DNA of 64,000 nucleotides from Punica granatum (taxonomy: Eukaryota; Streptophyta; Magnoliopsida; Myrtales; Lythraceae). The notes beneath the pieces were generated by a model that was given only the letters and a program-made list of their open reading frames with translations, did not search any database and was not told where the DNA came from. Made by a program: the position numbers and the translations under genes. This document shows, in pieces, positions 42,024-55,483 of this stretch (the first letter of the stretch is position 1; each line of letters begins with the position of its first letter). The stretch covers positions 21,519,363-21,583,362 of the forward strand of contig NC_045130.1 of the NCBI RefSeq assembly GCF_007655135.1. The letters run 5' to 3'.

Positions 42024-43627
42024 GTGAAGCTAATGAGCAATTAAGCAAAACAAAGCACCATTAAGGGCCTCATTAATGAAGGTCGGTTGCCCTAATGGAG
42101 ATGAGGATGAATGTCATCCAAGTATCTTGATGAGGAAGAGCCAAGAAGCATTAATGGAGGTGGAGTTAATGGCTTGAGTGTTGACTTGGAAGACCAAAGA
42201 TATTTTGGGCTAGGTGAGGGCAAGAGAGGAAAGGGGAAAAGGCCGAAAAGTTTGGGGCAAAGGGCGGTTGCCCTTGGGCAGCCCGTGGGTCCCACGGCTT
42301 GTGAGGAGAAACCGGGAAAAGACTCGGGTCTCGATTGGTCGCGTATTCGAAGTTCGCGGTTCGAATTGAACGTCGAATTGTCGGTATACGCGTGAAAACG
42401 GAGTTAATGAGCCCAAGATTGACATTTTCTATTGAGAAATGTCCCGGATGTGTGTGGGGCTCGGGAGCCGATTTTGCCCATTGCAAGTGATCGGGGCGAA
42501 GTTGTCCGCTTCTGACAGCATATCCCGTGTCTGCATCTCATGTTGGTCATTTTGGCATAAGTTGTCAAACCACGTGAACAATCATCCCTTAAGCCGGTAA
42601 TGCTAACGTGGGGCCGGAGACGTCCTAGGAGGCCGAGACTGGTTTTCTCAAGGTGACTTCTGAGTTGCTTGGGCACTCCGGAGATTACTGTAATCTCTGT
42701 TTGTCAAGATTAGACCTCCAAGGACTTGAAGAGTGTATCTGAGACCTCTAAAGCACTGTTTGAGAGATCTAGATGAGTTGTGTGAATTATTCCGACGACT
42801 CCACATTGAGCCTTGAGAAGGCTAGCATTGTGTAACGTAAGCATTCGGCGTCAAATTTCCCCAAAGAGGACCTCCGGATATGGATTTCCACTGAAAATGG
42901 TCATTTCCGCTCTTCGGAGGTTACTCGAGAAACCGCGAAGGGTTTTGCTGTCTGTTTTGCCCAATTGTGAATGTCTGCTAGAGTTTTCTGGGCAATGCTG
43001 TATGAACTTCGTTTGCCGTAATTCCATCAGACCCTTCTCCGGCTATGCTCTTCTGAAGAGGGGTATGCTTGTTTTGCCGTTCGGAAGTCATTTGAAGTGT
43101 CTGTGTGACTTCCAAAAGACAATCTGAAGCGTTGTTCCTACTCTGTGTGCTGATGGGGCATGGCCGCGTCTGATATTTGGAATTAACTTTTCTCCAGGAA
43201 ACCGGCATTTTTGGACTTCCACTGAAAAGTTGTCTGTATACAGAAAGTTGTTCTGTATAGAACAGATGATTTGCAAAATGCCTTTGGGGACACTTTTCAT
43301 CTATTTGGCACTGGTGTGGATTTTTGGAGTCCAATATTCACTATCTTCCGATGACCGAGCGAACTATCGGAAAATAGTGTCGTCCGTGTAATACACTGAA
43401 AACGCCGGTTTTGGACATTGTTGAGTTCTTTGGTCGCTCTGTTCCCCTTTGGTGACCCCTAGAGTCCTTCTGTCATGTCCATGGGCCATTTGCTCAATTT
43501 TGCCAACTTGAGGATGAATAGTGATTTCTTGCTCTGCCGAGCCGTTTTCTGTATTCTGCTCAAGTCGTGGCTTGGGTCATTGCTAATATCATTGTTTGGA
43601 ATGGTGAGCCAAAATGGGGTGCTGACA

Positions 43628-43667
43628 CCAGCCCTCTCCCTCATTTCGTCCGACCCGTCCCAAGGCC
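43628..43667 (+). repeat. 40-bp direct repeat, right flank of A2
   Basis: Identical to 23217-23256. After it, B1 LTR sequence continues with GAAACTGGCC exactly as in uninterrupted B-family LTRs (for example 52170). Confidence 0.95.
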
Positions 43668-46600
43668 GAAACTGGCCAAAACCGACGGAAAACCACTCGG
43701 TATTCCGAGCACCGCCCGACCCGACTCAAGCCAAACATAACCAAACTTCATATCCTACATATTTCCCACCCTCTAAGTCCATTCCCGAGCTCAGATTTTC
43801 CATTTCAAGTCTCTAATATCACATTCTAGCCGTGAGAACCATCAGGTCCTGAAACCGTCATCGGGTGCATCTGGACTTCTACGACGTGCCATTTCTTCCC
43901 ACGACTTCGGTGAGTCTTGCCATCACGTTCGAAGGGTCCCTCACGACCCTCACTCTTCCCCGTGAAGAGGTGGTCATGGTCCAAGAGCTATACAACCGTG
44001 CACAACCTCCGTTTCACTCCTTGCCCTTTATAGGGTTTCGTTGTTTTTCACTGAACTTTCTCTCACTGTTTTGGGTTTGTTTAGGCCTTGGCACGTTCGG
44101 GACTGTCCACGAACGTCTAGGTCCGTCCCTTAGGAGTCCAAGGAACCCGATCTTGCACCGTGCCGTGGTTAGAGCTAGCGTGCCGACCCCGTTTTCTCCA
44201 AGTTGCCTTACGGGTGTCTCCCGCCCGTGACGTCCAGCCGGGTCACCCGACCCTCTCGCCGCTTCCCCGACTCTTTCCCTCGTACATCGAGGCTAGGTAA
44301 CATTCCTCTACGACTTAGAGAAGTTAGGTTCTTCATATTTGTTTGTCTTAAGGCGTCGAGGTGATCATTAATTGAAGAACATGCAAGTTATTTTCTTACA
44401 TGCGGATTCATGTACTCCCATGCAACCCCATGCAACGTTACGTGTTTTATTCTTTTTTGCTACATCCATACATCGTATAAATATGCATGCCATGACGGGA
44501 AAGGACCATGGTCGGAGTGGAAGAGACCTTCATGTCGGGGAGGATCCATGAGGGCTCACAGCCGGTACCCATTGGAGGGTGCCGTGAGCTTTCCTAGCTC
44601 ATCCGAGGACAAGAGGTTCTCTCCTTCTTCGAATGTGTTCGTTTCCCCACGTTTTAGATTTTTATTATCATATGATATGTATGCATAACGTGAAATGGCT
44701 CGAATCTAAAGGGATGAGGCCGATATAGACTCAAGAGAGCCATGGAACCTCTCGGCCAAGCCTCATATGGGGAGCCGTGAGCCTCTTTGACTCTCTAGGG
44801 TCCATGACCATCTCATCCTTCCGGATTTAGTCTTTCCCACGATCATGATGTCTCTAATCGTGATTGAAATGTGATGGCACGACGAGAAAGGTTCGGAATC
44901 TAAGAGGGAGAGACCCTATGGGTCGGTTGTGTCAAGGAAAACCTACGGCCATCTTCCTTGCAAAGGGGGCCGTGAGGTTCCTTGACCCACCCGAAGTCTT
45001 GGATCTCTTCGTTCCGTGATGCCGTGCGTTTCCCGTGATTCACTTCCAAGTTTATCATTAAATGAGTAAATATCGCTTTGTTGAGTCTCTAAATTGCGAT
45101 TGTTTGTGATTGTCTTATGTGTTCACTTGTGTAACTGAGATCATGTCGACATTGACTTAATGGGATGTGTGTTATTCTCGTGTGCACGTTACTTGATGCA
45201 TGCAAGGGTCGGTTAAAATTGATACGAGAGACCCATCGACACTCATATCGGGTCGAGGGGCATTCGGCCGACTATCTTAGGGAATGGCCGAAAGCTTCGA
45301 GACCCCTTTGAGTGAGGGTTGGTCTCTCCTACCATTTTAAAGCCGATTCTTGGAATTGTTTGTGGTTATATTCCTCTTTAGTTGATGAATAAGTGCAAGT
45401 TACTTGTTAGGCATGCTAGATCCGGACAATTACCCATCAAAACCATAACCACAATGTGGAATAATAATCATCGAAGAATTTCACGAATGGGAGAAATGGG
45501 ACGTGTCATTCGATTAATTAAATCACTTGGACTAAATAATTGGATAAATTGATCACTGATTCGTAAACACATCGATGGTTCACGGAACGGCGGAAATACC
45601 ATTTTCCTTAAAAAGCTCACAATTTCAAAACATTGAGATGTGTAATGCAAGTAGAATCGGAGTCTAGCGAGTACTTGCGCATTACGACTCGAGTCCGGGC
45701 CCAATTTGAGGCGGCTCGAGTTGAGGCGCGCGAGTTCTTTTTAGACTTTCTCGTGTCACACGATCTTTAATTTATATCTGAACATCACATGTTTTATTAA
45801 CCAAGGGCATAATCGTTATTCCATGATTCACCGATATCCTAGGCATTAGGGGGTCAGAAACACCTCGATCTATGGACGGAAAGGGGCGGCCCATTCGGGT
45901 GCGAGTTTCATTCATATGGCCCATTCCGTCCGCTTTCGGTGTTTCTACCCCCTATTGTAGATCCGGTAGTGGACGTTCTTATTTTCGTTGCAAAACACGA
46001 AGAACTGGATTAATCATGTATTCGACTTAATCAAACATTAGATAATGGATAGGTGGAATGTTAGGTTCCAATCTAGAGTCAAAAATACAAGTTTGGCTAA
46101 TTCGGTGAAACCGCAGTGACACCTCACCGAATAAAGTTCTAAAATAAATTCACCCATATAATTGGCCTAGAACCCTATCCCAGCCTACTTCTTTGTTTGC
46201 CTAGGTTAGATACATTGTTTGCTAATCAACCCCGGTTAGTAACTGATTAAGTCACGTACACTCGACTTAATATACAACTTGTCTGTATTTAACTATATTT
46301 GTCAGTTATTGTCTGTTTTCCATCAGTTTCATCAGTTTTCTTCTGTTTTCCATTTACTCTTGCTAATTTGTTGCGGTTCGGGTCCGAGCCCATAAGTTAC
46401 GTGTTGCACGGGGTTCAACGCCCCAAATCACCGAACACGAGGTCCAACGCCTCCTAACTCACTGAGCGCGTGCAACTCGAGTGCGGAATGGGATCTAGCC
46501 TCGAGTCACCGTCACATTCCAAATATGGCCTATGTGGAAGGCAATTTGGATTGGATGTGTGAAACGTGTTTAGATATCACCCGGGAGCTCGATTGGCCCA

Positions 46601-47426
46601 ACGGTTACAGTAGGAACTAATCAGTTCTCCTACAAACCGTCGGTTCGATCGGACCCGACCCTCGGTTCTTTGAGCCCGCGTTGCCTTAATTTATTTATCG
46701 GTCATTCAAAAAAACAGTGAGCCGAAGTGGAATATGGGCCCAAATGAAACTGATCGGGATCCATTTACTTATTCAGTTGTACTTTGTAATTATTCGAGAG
46801 AACATTGCAAGGATTTTGTTTGTACATTCACTCATTCATTTGTAAGGATCCCCGATCGGCGAGCGAGAGGTCCGAGTGTTGAACCGGTCAAGTTGGTCTA
46901 TTGTTACCAAGAGAGGAGTAAACTCGAATACTCGTGGTCTCGGTTCGCGCAAGAAATCGACCACCACGGTCCGATGAACTGTAACGCGAAGATAGTGAAC
47001 CGATTCCTCGACGCACAAGTTTACTCATCTTTCGGATTCTTGGCCTAACTTGATCAATTCATCGACTTTACGGTGTCAAAACGAGCAAGTCAAGTGCAAC
47101 CCTAAATCACGTGGTAAATAAACAAAACGGCAAGCCTAGCAAACTAGAGTACCGAAAGGGCATGCGGGATATAAGCACGCACGTAATAGAACCCCTGAAT
47201 TTGGAATTTCCGGCTCCGTACGACCATTGCCTTAGTATTTAGGTGTACTCCGTACCCCTAAACCCGGGCGACTCAACGGCCCTCGACCTACGGGTCGTAA
47301 ACAGTAAGTGGCGACTCTTTCTCACGCGCGTCCATCGCGCGTCCCCGGGAAGGTGGACACTCCCAAGCCGCGTTGCATAGGCTTCGCGCATTCGTGCCAC
47401 GACGAGATGAAATTCAGGTGCGCACA
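43668..47426 (+). mobile_element. 3' LTR of B1, second part
   Basis: This continues the LTR split at 23256 and ends GCGCACA at 47426. It includes CCTCG-TACAT-CGAGG and GGTAA at 44278-44300. Its terminal hairpin (47161-47183) has mismatches, unlike all other copies. The next base begins integrase sequence of B2. Confidence 0.92.
46410..46453 (+). other. U5 double hairpin, B1 LTR
   Basis: GGGG/CCCC stem at 46410-46424 and GAGG/CCTC stem at 46439-46453, both with T-C/T-CAACG loops. Confidence 0.7.
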
Positions 47427-48519
47427 GCATCGATCAACATGAATCACGACGTCACATGGAGGAAATGCATGGGGGAAATTGTGGACCCCATATGAATGGT
47501 CTCATCCTCGCTAAGAAGATTATGCGCTTAGGATACTATTGGTTCACCATGGAGACTGATTGTGTGAAGCATGTCAGGCATTGCCACCGATGTCAGGTTT
47601 ACGCCGATCAGATCAAAGTGCCACCCAATGAGCTACACGCCATGACGGCACCGTGGCCTTTTTCAATGTGGGGAATGGATATGATTGGCCTGATCAACCC
47701 CAAAGCGTCTAACGGACATATGTTTATCTTGGTGGCAATTGATTACTTCACCAAATGGATCGAGGCTATCACTCTCGTGTCGGTCACCGCAAAAGCCGTG
47801 GCCCGTTTTCTCAGACGCGATGTCATTGCCCGGTATGGGGTCCCGGCAACGATCATGACGGATAACGCCAAGAACTTGAACAACAAAGTCATCGACGAGC
47901 TCTGTGCCCAATTCAAGATTCAGCATCGCAATTCCACTCCATACCATCCGCAAATGAACGGTGCGGTGAAAGCTGCGAACAAGAACATCAAGAAGATCAT
48001 TGAGAAAATGACAGTGAATTACAAGGACTGGCATAAAATGCTCCCTTACGCTCTCTTGGCGTATCGAACGTCAATCCGGACCTCCATGGGGGCAACTCCA
48101 TACTCCTTGGTTACGGCATGGAAGCAGTCCTCCCGATTGAGGTTGAAATCCCTTCCATGAGGATCCTTGCCGAAACCAAACTTGAAGAAGCAGAATGGGC
48201 AAAACAGCGTTACGAACAGTTAAACTTCACTGATGAAAAGAGACTGAAAGCGCTATGCCATAGACAGTGCTACCAGCAAAGAATGGCCCGAGCATTCAAC
48301 GCAAGAGTCCGTCACCTCGAATTCAGCCCCGGTGACCTCGTTTTGAGGAAGGTCCTACACGTCACACCGGACTCCCGGGGAAAATTCTCGTACAAATATG
48401 ACGGACCCTTTGTTGTCAAGGAGAACTTCTCCGGGGGAGCCGTCATTTTAAGCGACATGGACGGGCCTGAAAATGCGCTCCCTATCAACGCTGATGCCAT
48501 CAAGAAATATTATCCATGA
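47427..48519 (+). pseudogene. B2 integrase fragment, frameshift and lost catalytic Glu
   Basis: B2 Pol enters just before integrase because B1 is inserted immediately upstream. The open frame from 47456 includes HGGNCGPH and CHRCQ zinc ligands, Asp in WGMDMIGL and Asp in TDNAKN. The catalytic Glu is Lys (NGAVKAANK, compare GAVEAANK in A2). A one-base loss near 48110 shifts the frame, and the C-terminal part with KYDGPFVVKE resumes from 48118 to the stop at 48519. The copy is therefore doubly inactive. It is otherwise almost the same as B1 18873-19965. Confidence 0.88.
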
Positions 48520-48657
48520 CCACCTATGTTTGTATTTCAATTGCCGGGCCTCGCGTCCTTTTCTTTTATAGCACCTTTTTCATTCGTCTATACGTATAGA
48601 GACTCCCGTCATTCTCTTCACCACGAAACCTTCCTGAGAGAAAAGAAGAATAATTTT

Positions 48658-48950
48658 CCCGCTAGGTAGAAAACCTCCCCGAGGCGGCCTAGGCAAAAGT
48701 TAGGGACGAGGGGCGCAGCTTAAAATCCCGCAAAGGGGAGTCGCGGTAAAAGGAGAGCATAAATCATTTCCTCGCTAAGTCTAAAACCCTCAAAGGGGGC
48801 CCTTGGCAAAAGTCAGAGGACCCGAGAGGTGCGATATCACCCAAAACAAGGGTGATCTTAGCAAAGGGTGAGCATTCGTGTGAGAAAAATCAAATAAAAT
48901 ACCCTGCTAGGTTATCACGCATCTCGCGGCCTAGGCAAAAGTTAGGGGAC
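48658..48950 (+). other. 3' UTR hairpin array of B2 (five units)
   Basis: It follows the order seen in B1. Unit 3 differs from B1 (CTAAG/CTTGG here, CTAGG/CCTAG there), so a G-C pair became A-U with both sides changed. Unit 4 gains a 7-bp stem ATCACCC/GGGTGAT. Unit 2 has one mismatch (CGCAGCT/AGTCGCG). Unit 5 arms are CTAGGTT/GGCCTAG. Confidence 0.75.
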
Positions 48951-49575
48951 AATGTCGGCTCGACCGTGAAAGAAAGGCAACACTTCTCCGTGAAGCTACA
49001 TCGAGTAGTGGTTCGGCATCCTCCGACGCAAGCAAACTCTCTTCGGCTCTCCAGGCTCGAGACACGCCTCGAAATGGGGTCGAATCAACGTATCCTTGAT
49101 TTGGAGGATCCCATAAGATCTCTCCCTTTACCTTTATGCACATATTCCACGGGTTACCCGTTCCAGAAAAAAGCCATTCTACGATAGGGACACGACCGCC
49201 CTCCAACGGTCACCAATAGCAAATCCCCGATACATCTTTACATAGATTTCTCTTACGCGTCACAGTCCGTCGACTGAGCGTGACTGACATCCTTTGTAGA
49301 TTTCCTTTTCTCCGCGTGCAGGTGCAGTCGGGAACCCCGAGAGGCACCTCCTCCCCGACGGACGCGCAATTGGCTCATGTAGTAGGTCGCAACCTCAAGC
49401 CGAATGGAGGGCCCGACAAAAAGGGGGGAAGCCACTCAACTCCCGCTGAAACCGCAACAAATAGCGCCTGGCGTTGCACAAGCATGACTTCGGCTCCGAA
49501 CCAAACAATTCGCCTCTGCCGGCACCTATGAGATGCCACCTGGCGTCGATCCCCACCTCTACCTTCCCTACACTT
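48951..49575 (+). other. B2 3' UTR, no feature
   Basis: Nothing seen apart from close similarity to B1. Confidence 0.6.
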
Positions 49576-49768
49576 TAGTGATTTACTGCTTTCTACGGGC
49601 TTCGGCCTAGTGATTGACTGCTTTCGAAGGGCTTCGACCTGTGATTGACTGCTTTCTACGGGCTTCGGCCTAGTGATTGACTGCTTTCTACGAGCTTCGG
49701 CCTAGTGATTTACTGCTTTCTACGGGCTTCAGCCTAGTGATTTACTGCTTTCCACGGGCCTCGGCCTT
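49576..49768 (+). repeat. 32-bp tandem array, about six units (B2 3' UTR)
   Basis: Same unit as 21024-21420, with more variation (ATTGACTGC in several units) and half the copy number. Confidence 0.9.
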
Positions 49769-49995
49769 GCACATACTGTCATGCGGGCTTAGGCCCCTCA
49801 TCTACATTTCATAATTTTCGCTTCTCAATCATATGGTTACCCTGTGACAGGTTCGGGCACTTTTGCACATCCTCCCTAAGTATCCAACGCGGAGGGGCGA
49901 GCTACTACAGGGAGTGACAACAAGGCGGTCGCCGGGACCAAAAAATGGATGCTTCTCAAGATCTTTGATTACCTCCTCTAATCGAGCATGCAACC

Positions 49996-50008
49996 AAAGA
50001 GGGGCAAG
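49996..50008 (+). other. Polypurine tract, B2
   Basis: AAAGAGGGGCAAG, one base before the LTR. Confidence 0.8.
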
Positions 50009-50009
50009 C

Positions 50010-50695
50010 TGTCAGCACCCCATTTTGGTCTACCGGCTCCGACAGAGGACTTCCGACCAAAACACGGGACACTATTCACGATCGGAAAATCGGAGGCGAA
50101 CGTGCGGGCACAGAGTCATGAATAGCAAGAGAAAAGCAGGGTCCACTAGGAGAGCACGAGAGGGCAATCGGAAGAGTAAACAGACGATGAGCCCCGGAGC
50201 AACAGGAGCTGGCACTGTGGCACTATTTATCTCCGAATCACCGAAGCATCGAAAGGTGCCCAATGTGGGACTCTAAAAATCCCTCTCGGTGCCAAAGTGA
50301 CCAATGACACGTCCGGGCGCGTTTCGGAGGCATCCTGCTTAAGCGGGGACACCCCCTAACTCTCACAGATGCCTTTTCTGACAGGGCTCCCGGGCGCCCA
50401 ATCCACGGACATGTAAACGGCACCCGGAAACGGGCCTGCACGCACCCAAGGACCACCGGGACCATGGAACAAGTTTCGGACTGCCTTTCGGAATTCGACT
50501 TGGTCTCCCGAGGGACGTTTCAATGGTCACGAACGCCTCTCACCGACTCTTTAGGACATATTCATGACAAACAGAGACCACAGTGGTCCCCGAACACCTC
50601 AAGGCATTCGGTAAACACTGGTAAAACTCGGGTCACGAGTCCCTAGGCCACCTCCGGTTAATGGTCTTCGATCAAGGACGGTGATCCAATGATCC
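50010..50695 (+). mobile_element. 3' LTR of B2, first part
   Basis: It starts TGTCAGCACCCC and is interrupted by solo LTR B3. Sequence type is close to the B1 LTR. The last five bases, GATCC, are one copy of the B3 target duplication. Confidence 0.92.
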
Positions 50696-52027
50696 TGTCA
50701 GCACCCCATTTTGGTCCACCGGCTTCCCGCAAAGGATTCCCGACTGAAACTCGGGACACTATTCATCGCCCGGTAATCGGAGGCAAATAGGCGGGCACGG
50801 GGTCATGAACAATAAAGAAAAACACGGTCCACCGAGAAAGGCGGAAGAAAGCAGTCAGAAGAACAGACGAACGAGGAATCCCGAAAACAACGGAGCTGGC
50901 ACTGTGGCACTATTCATCACTGAGTCACCGAAGCACCGAAAGGTGCCCAATATGGGGCTCCAAAAATCCCTCCTAGTGCCAAAATGACCAATGACACGTC
51001 CGAGCGCATTTCCGGGACATCCTGCTTAAGCCGGGACACCCCGATCCCCCACGGACGCCTTTTCTGACAGAGCTCCCGGGGTTCGCTCCACTGACAAGCA
51101 AGCGGCCCCTCAAAACGGGTCTACAGGCGCCCAGGGACCACCAGGGCCAGGGAACAAGTTTCAGACAACCTTCCGGAACTCGGCTCGATCTCCCGAAGTA
51201 CGCTTCAGTGATCACGAACGCCTCCCGGTGAACCTTCGGGTATTTCCATGGACAGCAGAGACCACAACGATCTCTGAGTACCTCACGATAACCTCCAAGC
51301 ACCTCAAGGCATTCAAGGCACACTGAGAAAATCCCGGTCGAAGTCCCTAGGCCTTCCCGGGCCAACTGTCCCCGACCGAGGACAAACGGGCCAACGATCC
51401 CCCGCGGGGCAAAAGGATCGTCAAAACAAATGCAAGGATGCACAAAGGTCAATCGGGGGTCGAGGGGCGCTAAATTCCACTCCGAACGTCTAAACGGGGC
51501 GAAACCGATTCCCGAGGCGCCGAGTCGCCCGAATGTTCGTCCACGCGACGCATGGCGATATTGGGCTCGCTCAAATCCTCGTAGTCCAAGCATTCCAAAT
51601 CTTCAAATTAATTGGACATCGGAGGTCGGACGCGAGCTCAATCAAGTCTCAAGCGTTTGCCGGCTTTTCTCCTAATCGGATGGGACCCACAACCTAGCCA
51701 AGCCACGCCATCAAGCCGCGGCTCAACCCAAGCCACGGCTCAACCCTCGGCTCGGATTGGACAGCCCAAGCCGCGGCTCAAGCCTCTCCCACCGTCGGCT
51801 CCAACTCACCCCCACCACACATTTGAATTTCCCTCCCATCCATCACCTCCCTCCATCCATCCATCACTTCCTATCACATCCTATCACACCCATCACTCCT
51901 TCCTTTCTTTCCCCACACTCTACAAGACATCTACCCCTCCCTAATCCCCCATTGAAAATTCGGCAGCCCTAGGTTAGCCCACTAAACCACACTTAACTTC
52001 ACTTAATCAAGTCATTAGCCTTCCCTT

Positions 52028-52033
52028 TATAAG
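52028..52033 (+). promoter_or_regulatory. Candidate TATA box, B3
   Basis: TATAAG in CCCTTTATAAGCCC, followed by CACTCTCTCTC near 52070. Confidence 0.65.
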
Positions 52034-54730
52034 CCCTCTTACCATTAGACTTAATCACTTCTTCAATTTCACTCTCTCTCAAGCCAATCTCTCTCAAGAA
52101 CTCTCTCAAACCTCAGCCCATCCCCTCACTTCCGTCCACCCTTTGCCAAGGCCGAAACCGGCCAAAACCGCCGGAAAACCACCCGGTATTCCGGTAACCA
52201 CCCGACCCGACTTAACCCAAAGATTCTCAAATTTCATAGCCTACATATTTCCTACCCCCTAAGTCCATTTCGGGACTTGGATTTTCGATTTGAGGTCCCC
52301 AAGACCCCGTTCCAGCCGAAATTGCAATCGGGTCCCGAGACCCTCACCGCGCGCACCGAACACTAACGGCGTGCCATTTCATCCCACGACCTCGGAGAGT
52401 TGTGCCATCACATTTAAAGGGTTCCTCACAACCCTCACCCTCCCCCGTGAAGAGGTGGTCACGGTCCGAGGGCCGACCAACCGTGCACGACCTCCGATCT
52501 ACCCATTTTCACTAACCGGGTTTCTGTTTTTTTTTACCGGAACTTCTCTCGTCGTTTCCGACTTATTCAGGGTTCGGCACGCTCGGAGCTTTCCACGACC
52601 ACCTAGATCTACTCCTTAGGAGTCCAACGAGCCCGACCTCGCACCGTGCCGTGACTGGAGCTAGTGTGCCAAGCCTTTCTCCCGTGACTGCTACGGCCGC
52701 GTCTTACCCGGGTCACCCACTGTCCGCAACGTCCAGCCGGGTCTAGCGACTCCCACGGCCACTTCCCCGACTCTTTCCCTCTTGCAACGAGGCTAGGTAA
52801 CATCCCTTTACAACTTAGAAGAGTTAGGACTTTCTATCTTTACTTGTATGAAGTGTTTATACGTTTTAAAAGTCGGTATGCATGCAAGATTTCATTTTTC
52901 TTTTAGATCCGAACTTGCCATGCATCCTCATGCGACGTACGTGTTCCATCTTGTTATTCTACGTCTATATGATCGTGTAAACATGCATGTATACGTGATG
53001 TGGTCCGAATCTAGGGGAATGAAACGGATATAGACTCGAGAGAGCCACGGAACCTCCTGGCCGAGCCTCATAGGTGATGGGCCGTGAGCCTCCTTGGCTC
53101 CTTCGAGTCCACAACCGCTTCATTCTCTCGGATTAGACCATCTCCACGTTCGGGAAGGTCCTAACCGTGGCTAAGAGGTGTCTAACGAAGGGAATGGCTC
53201 GGAATCTAGGAGGGAGAGCCCTTAGATGGTTCGGTTATGTCAAAGGGGCTCACAGCCATACCCTTGCGATGGGTGACCCGTGAGGCTCCTTGGCCTAACC
53301 GAACCCCTAGGGCTCTTCTTTCTCCTTGATGCCGTGTATTTCCCATGTAATATCACTAAGACCACCATGAAATAAATTAAGTTCATTCGTTAATTCCATA
53401 AATATGACTCGTTGTATGCTTTGTGTGTTTATTCATGTAAACCATGATCGTGTTAGTCCCGATTTAGGGAAATATACATCGTTCTCATGTGCGGATTGTT
53501 TGATGCATGCAATGATCGGCTAGGAATGACACGAAAGACCCATCGAGATTCGAACCGGGTCAAGGAGTGTTCGGCCGATCACATTTGGGGATGGCCGAGC
53601 CCTCCTTCCACTCCTTGGAGCCTCATTTGGTCTTTCCGTCCTTCCGAAGACGACCCTTGGAATTGTTTTTTTTTTTATCATATTCCCCTTTAATCATATT
53701 CTACATGATTATTATTTATTAGGCTTGCTAGATCCGGACGTCGCACGTCGGAACCGTAATTGCAACGTGAATCAATAATCACTGAAGGATTTCACAAATG
53801 GGAAAACGGGATGCGCATCATTCGGTTAACTAAGTCACATGGACTAAATAATCGGGTTAATTGATCCTTAATTGGTAAAACGCATCGATGATTTACGGAA
53901 CGGCGTGAATGCCCTTTTCCAATAAAATTCACAATTTCAAAATACCGAGATGCGTAACACGAATAGAATTGATGTCTAGGGAATACTCACGTGCCGTGAC
54001 TCGAGTCCGGGCCCAATTTGAGGCGGCCCGAGTCGGGGCACGAGAGTCCTCCATAGACTCCTTCGTGCAACACGATCTCCAATTTGTATACGAACACCAC
54101 GATTTTATCATCCAAGGGCATAATCGTCATTCCGTGATTCACCGATACTTTAGGTTTAGGGAGTTGGAAACACCTAGAACTATGAATGAAAAAGGGCAAC
54201 CCGTTCGGGTACGAGTTTCATTCGTGTGGCCCATTTCGTTCGTCTTCGGTATTTCCTTCTTCCTATTGTAGATTCAGTGGGGATCATTTTATTTCAGTTA
54301 CAAAACACGAACAACCGGATCAATCATGCATTTGGCCTAATCAAACACTAGATAATGAATAGGCGGAATGGTAGATTCCAATCTAGAGTCAAAACACGAG
54401 TTTGGCTAATTCGGTGAAACCACAGTGACACTTAACTGAATAAGAGTCATAAAACAAACACACATATGTAATTGGCTTAGAACCTTATCCTAGCCCGCCC
54501 TCTATGCTTGCCTAGGATAGATGCATTGTTTGTTAATCAACCCTGGCTAATAACTGATTAAATCACGTACATTCGACCTAATACACAATTCGTTTGTATT
54601 CACTGACACTTATCAGTTGTTGTCAGTTGCTTCCTGTATCGTGTCAGTTATATCAGTTTTCTTCTGTTTTGTTCTTGCTTTTGATGATTTATTGCGGTTC
54701 GGGCCTGAACCCATAGGTCACGTGTTGTAC

Positions 54731-54774
54731 GGGGTCCAACGCCCCAAACCACCGAACACGAGGTCCAACGCCTC
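54731..54774 (+). other. U5 double hairpin, B3
   Basis: GGGG/CCCC at 54731-54745 and GAGG/CCTC at 54760-54774, with 29-bp spacing. Confidence 0.7.
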
Positions 54775-55483
54775 TTGACTCACCGAGCGCGTGCAACCCG
54801 AGTGCGGAATGGGATCTAGCCTCGATTCACCGTCACACTCCGAATACGGCCTATGTGGAAGGCGGATTCGGATTGAGCGCGTGAAACGTGTTTAGATATC
54901 ACCCGGGAGCTTGATTGGTCTGACGGTTACAGTGGGAACTAATCGGTTCTCCTGCAAACCACCGGTTCAATCGGACCCGACCCCCGGCTCCTTGAGCCCG
55001 CGTTGCCTTAATTTGTTTATCGGTTATTCAAAACACACGGTGAGCCGGAGCAGAATATTGGCCCAATGTAAACCGATCGGGACCCATTTATTTCATTCAG
55101 TTGTATTCTGCAATTGTTCGAGTGTACATTGTGAGGATTTTATTTGTATGTTTATTCATATACTTGTAAGGATCCCGGTCGGTGAGCAAGAGGTCCGAGT
55201 GTCGGATTGGTTAAGTCGGTCTATCATTACCGAGGGATGAGTGAGCTCGAATAATCATGGTCTCGGTTTGCGCAGGGAATCGATCGTCACGGTCCGAAGA
55301 ACTGTAACGCCAAGATAGCGAACCGATTCCTTGATTCGCAGGCCTACTCATCCTTCGGGTTCTTGGCCCAACTCAATCGATTCATCGAATTTACGGAGTC
55401 AAAACGGGCGAGTCGAGCATAACTCTAAATCACGCGGTAAATAAACAAAATGGCGAGCCTAGCAAGCTAGAGTACCGAAAGGG

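Larger units (their letters stand above)
23257..43627 (-). mobile_element. Element A2: nearly complete Tat/Ogre-type retrotransposon
   Basis: A 20.4-kb element on the minus strand. Reading from its 5' end: LTR 39154-43627, PBS, leader, ORF1, gag-pro, a short linker exon, a predicted intron, RT-RH-aRH-INT, a 3' UTR with a hairpin array and three minisatellites, PPT, and LTR 23257-27475. The two LTRs differ by scattered substitutions and by unit number in the GC-rich array, consistent with recent insertion. It lies in the 3' LTR of B1, flanked by an unusual 40-bp duplication instead of a 5-bp one. Confidence 0.94.
39154..43627 (-). mobile_element. 5' LTR of A2
   Basis: 4474 bp, complete with TG...CA ends (element-sense start at 43627, end at 39154). 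Candidate TATA at 42017-42023, GC-rich array, GGTAA signal, U5 hairpins and terminal hairpin follow in that order. Confidence 0.94.

Noticed and set aside
23217..43667. 40-bp flanking repeats as part of the A2 LTR
   Set aside because: Uninterrupted B-family LTRs (for example 52113-52180) contain the same target sequence once, so it belongs to the host LTR.
46734..47048. Roughly 100-codon frames in U5 of family B LTRs (also 54911-55240, 61191-61469)
   Set aside because: They vary with LTR decay, have different starts and stops between copies and no known domain.
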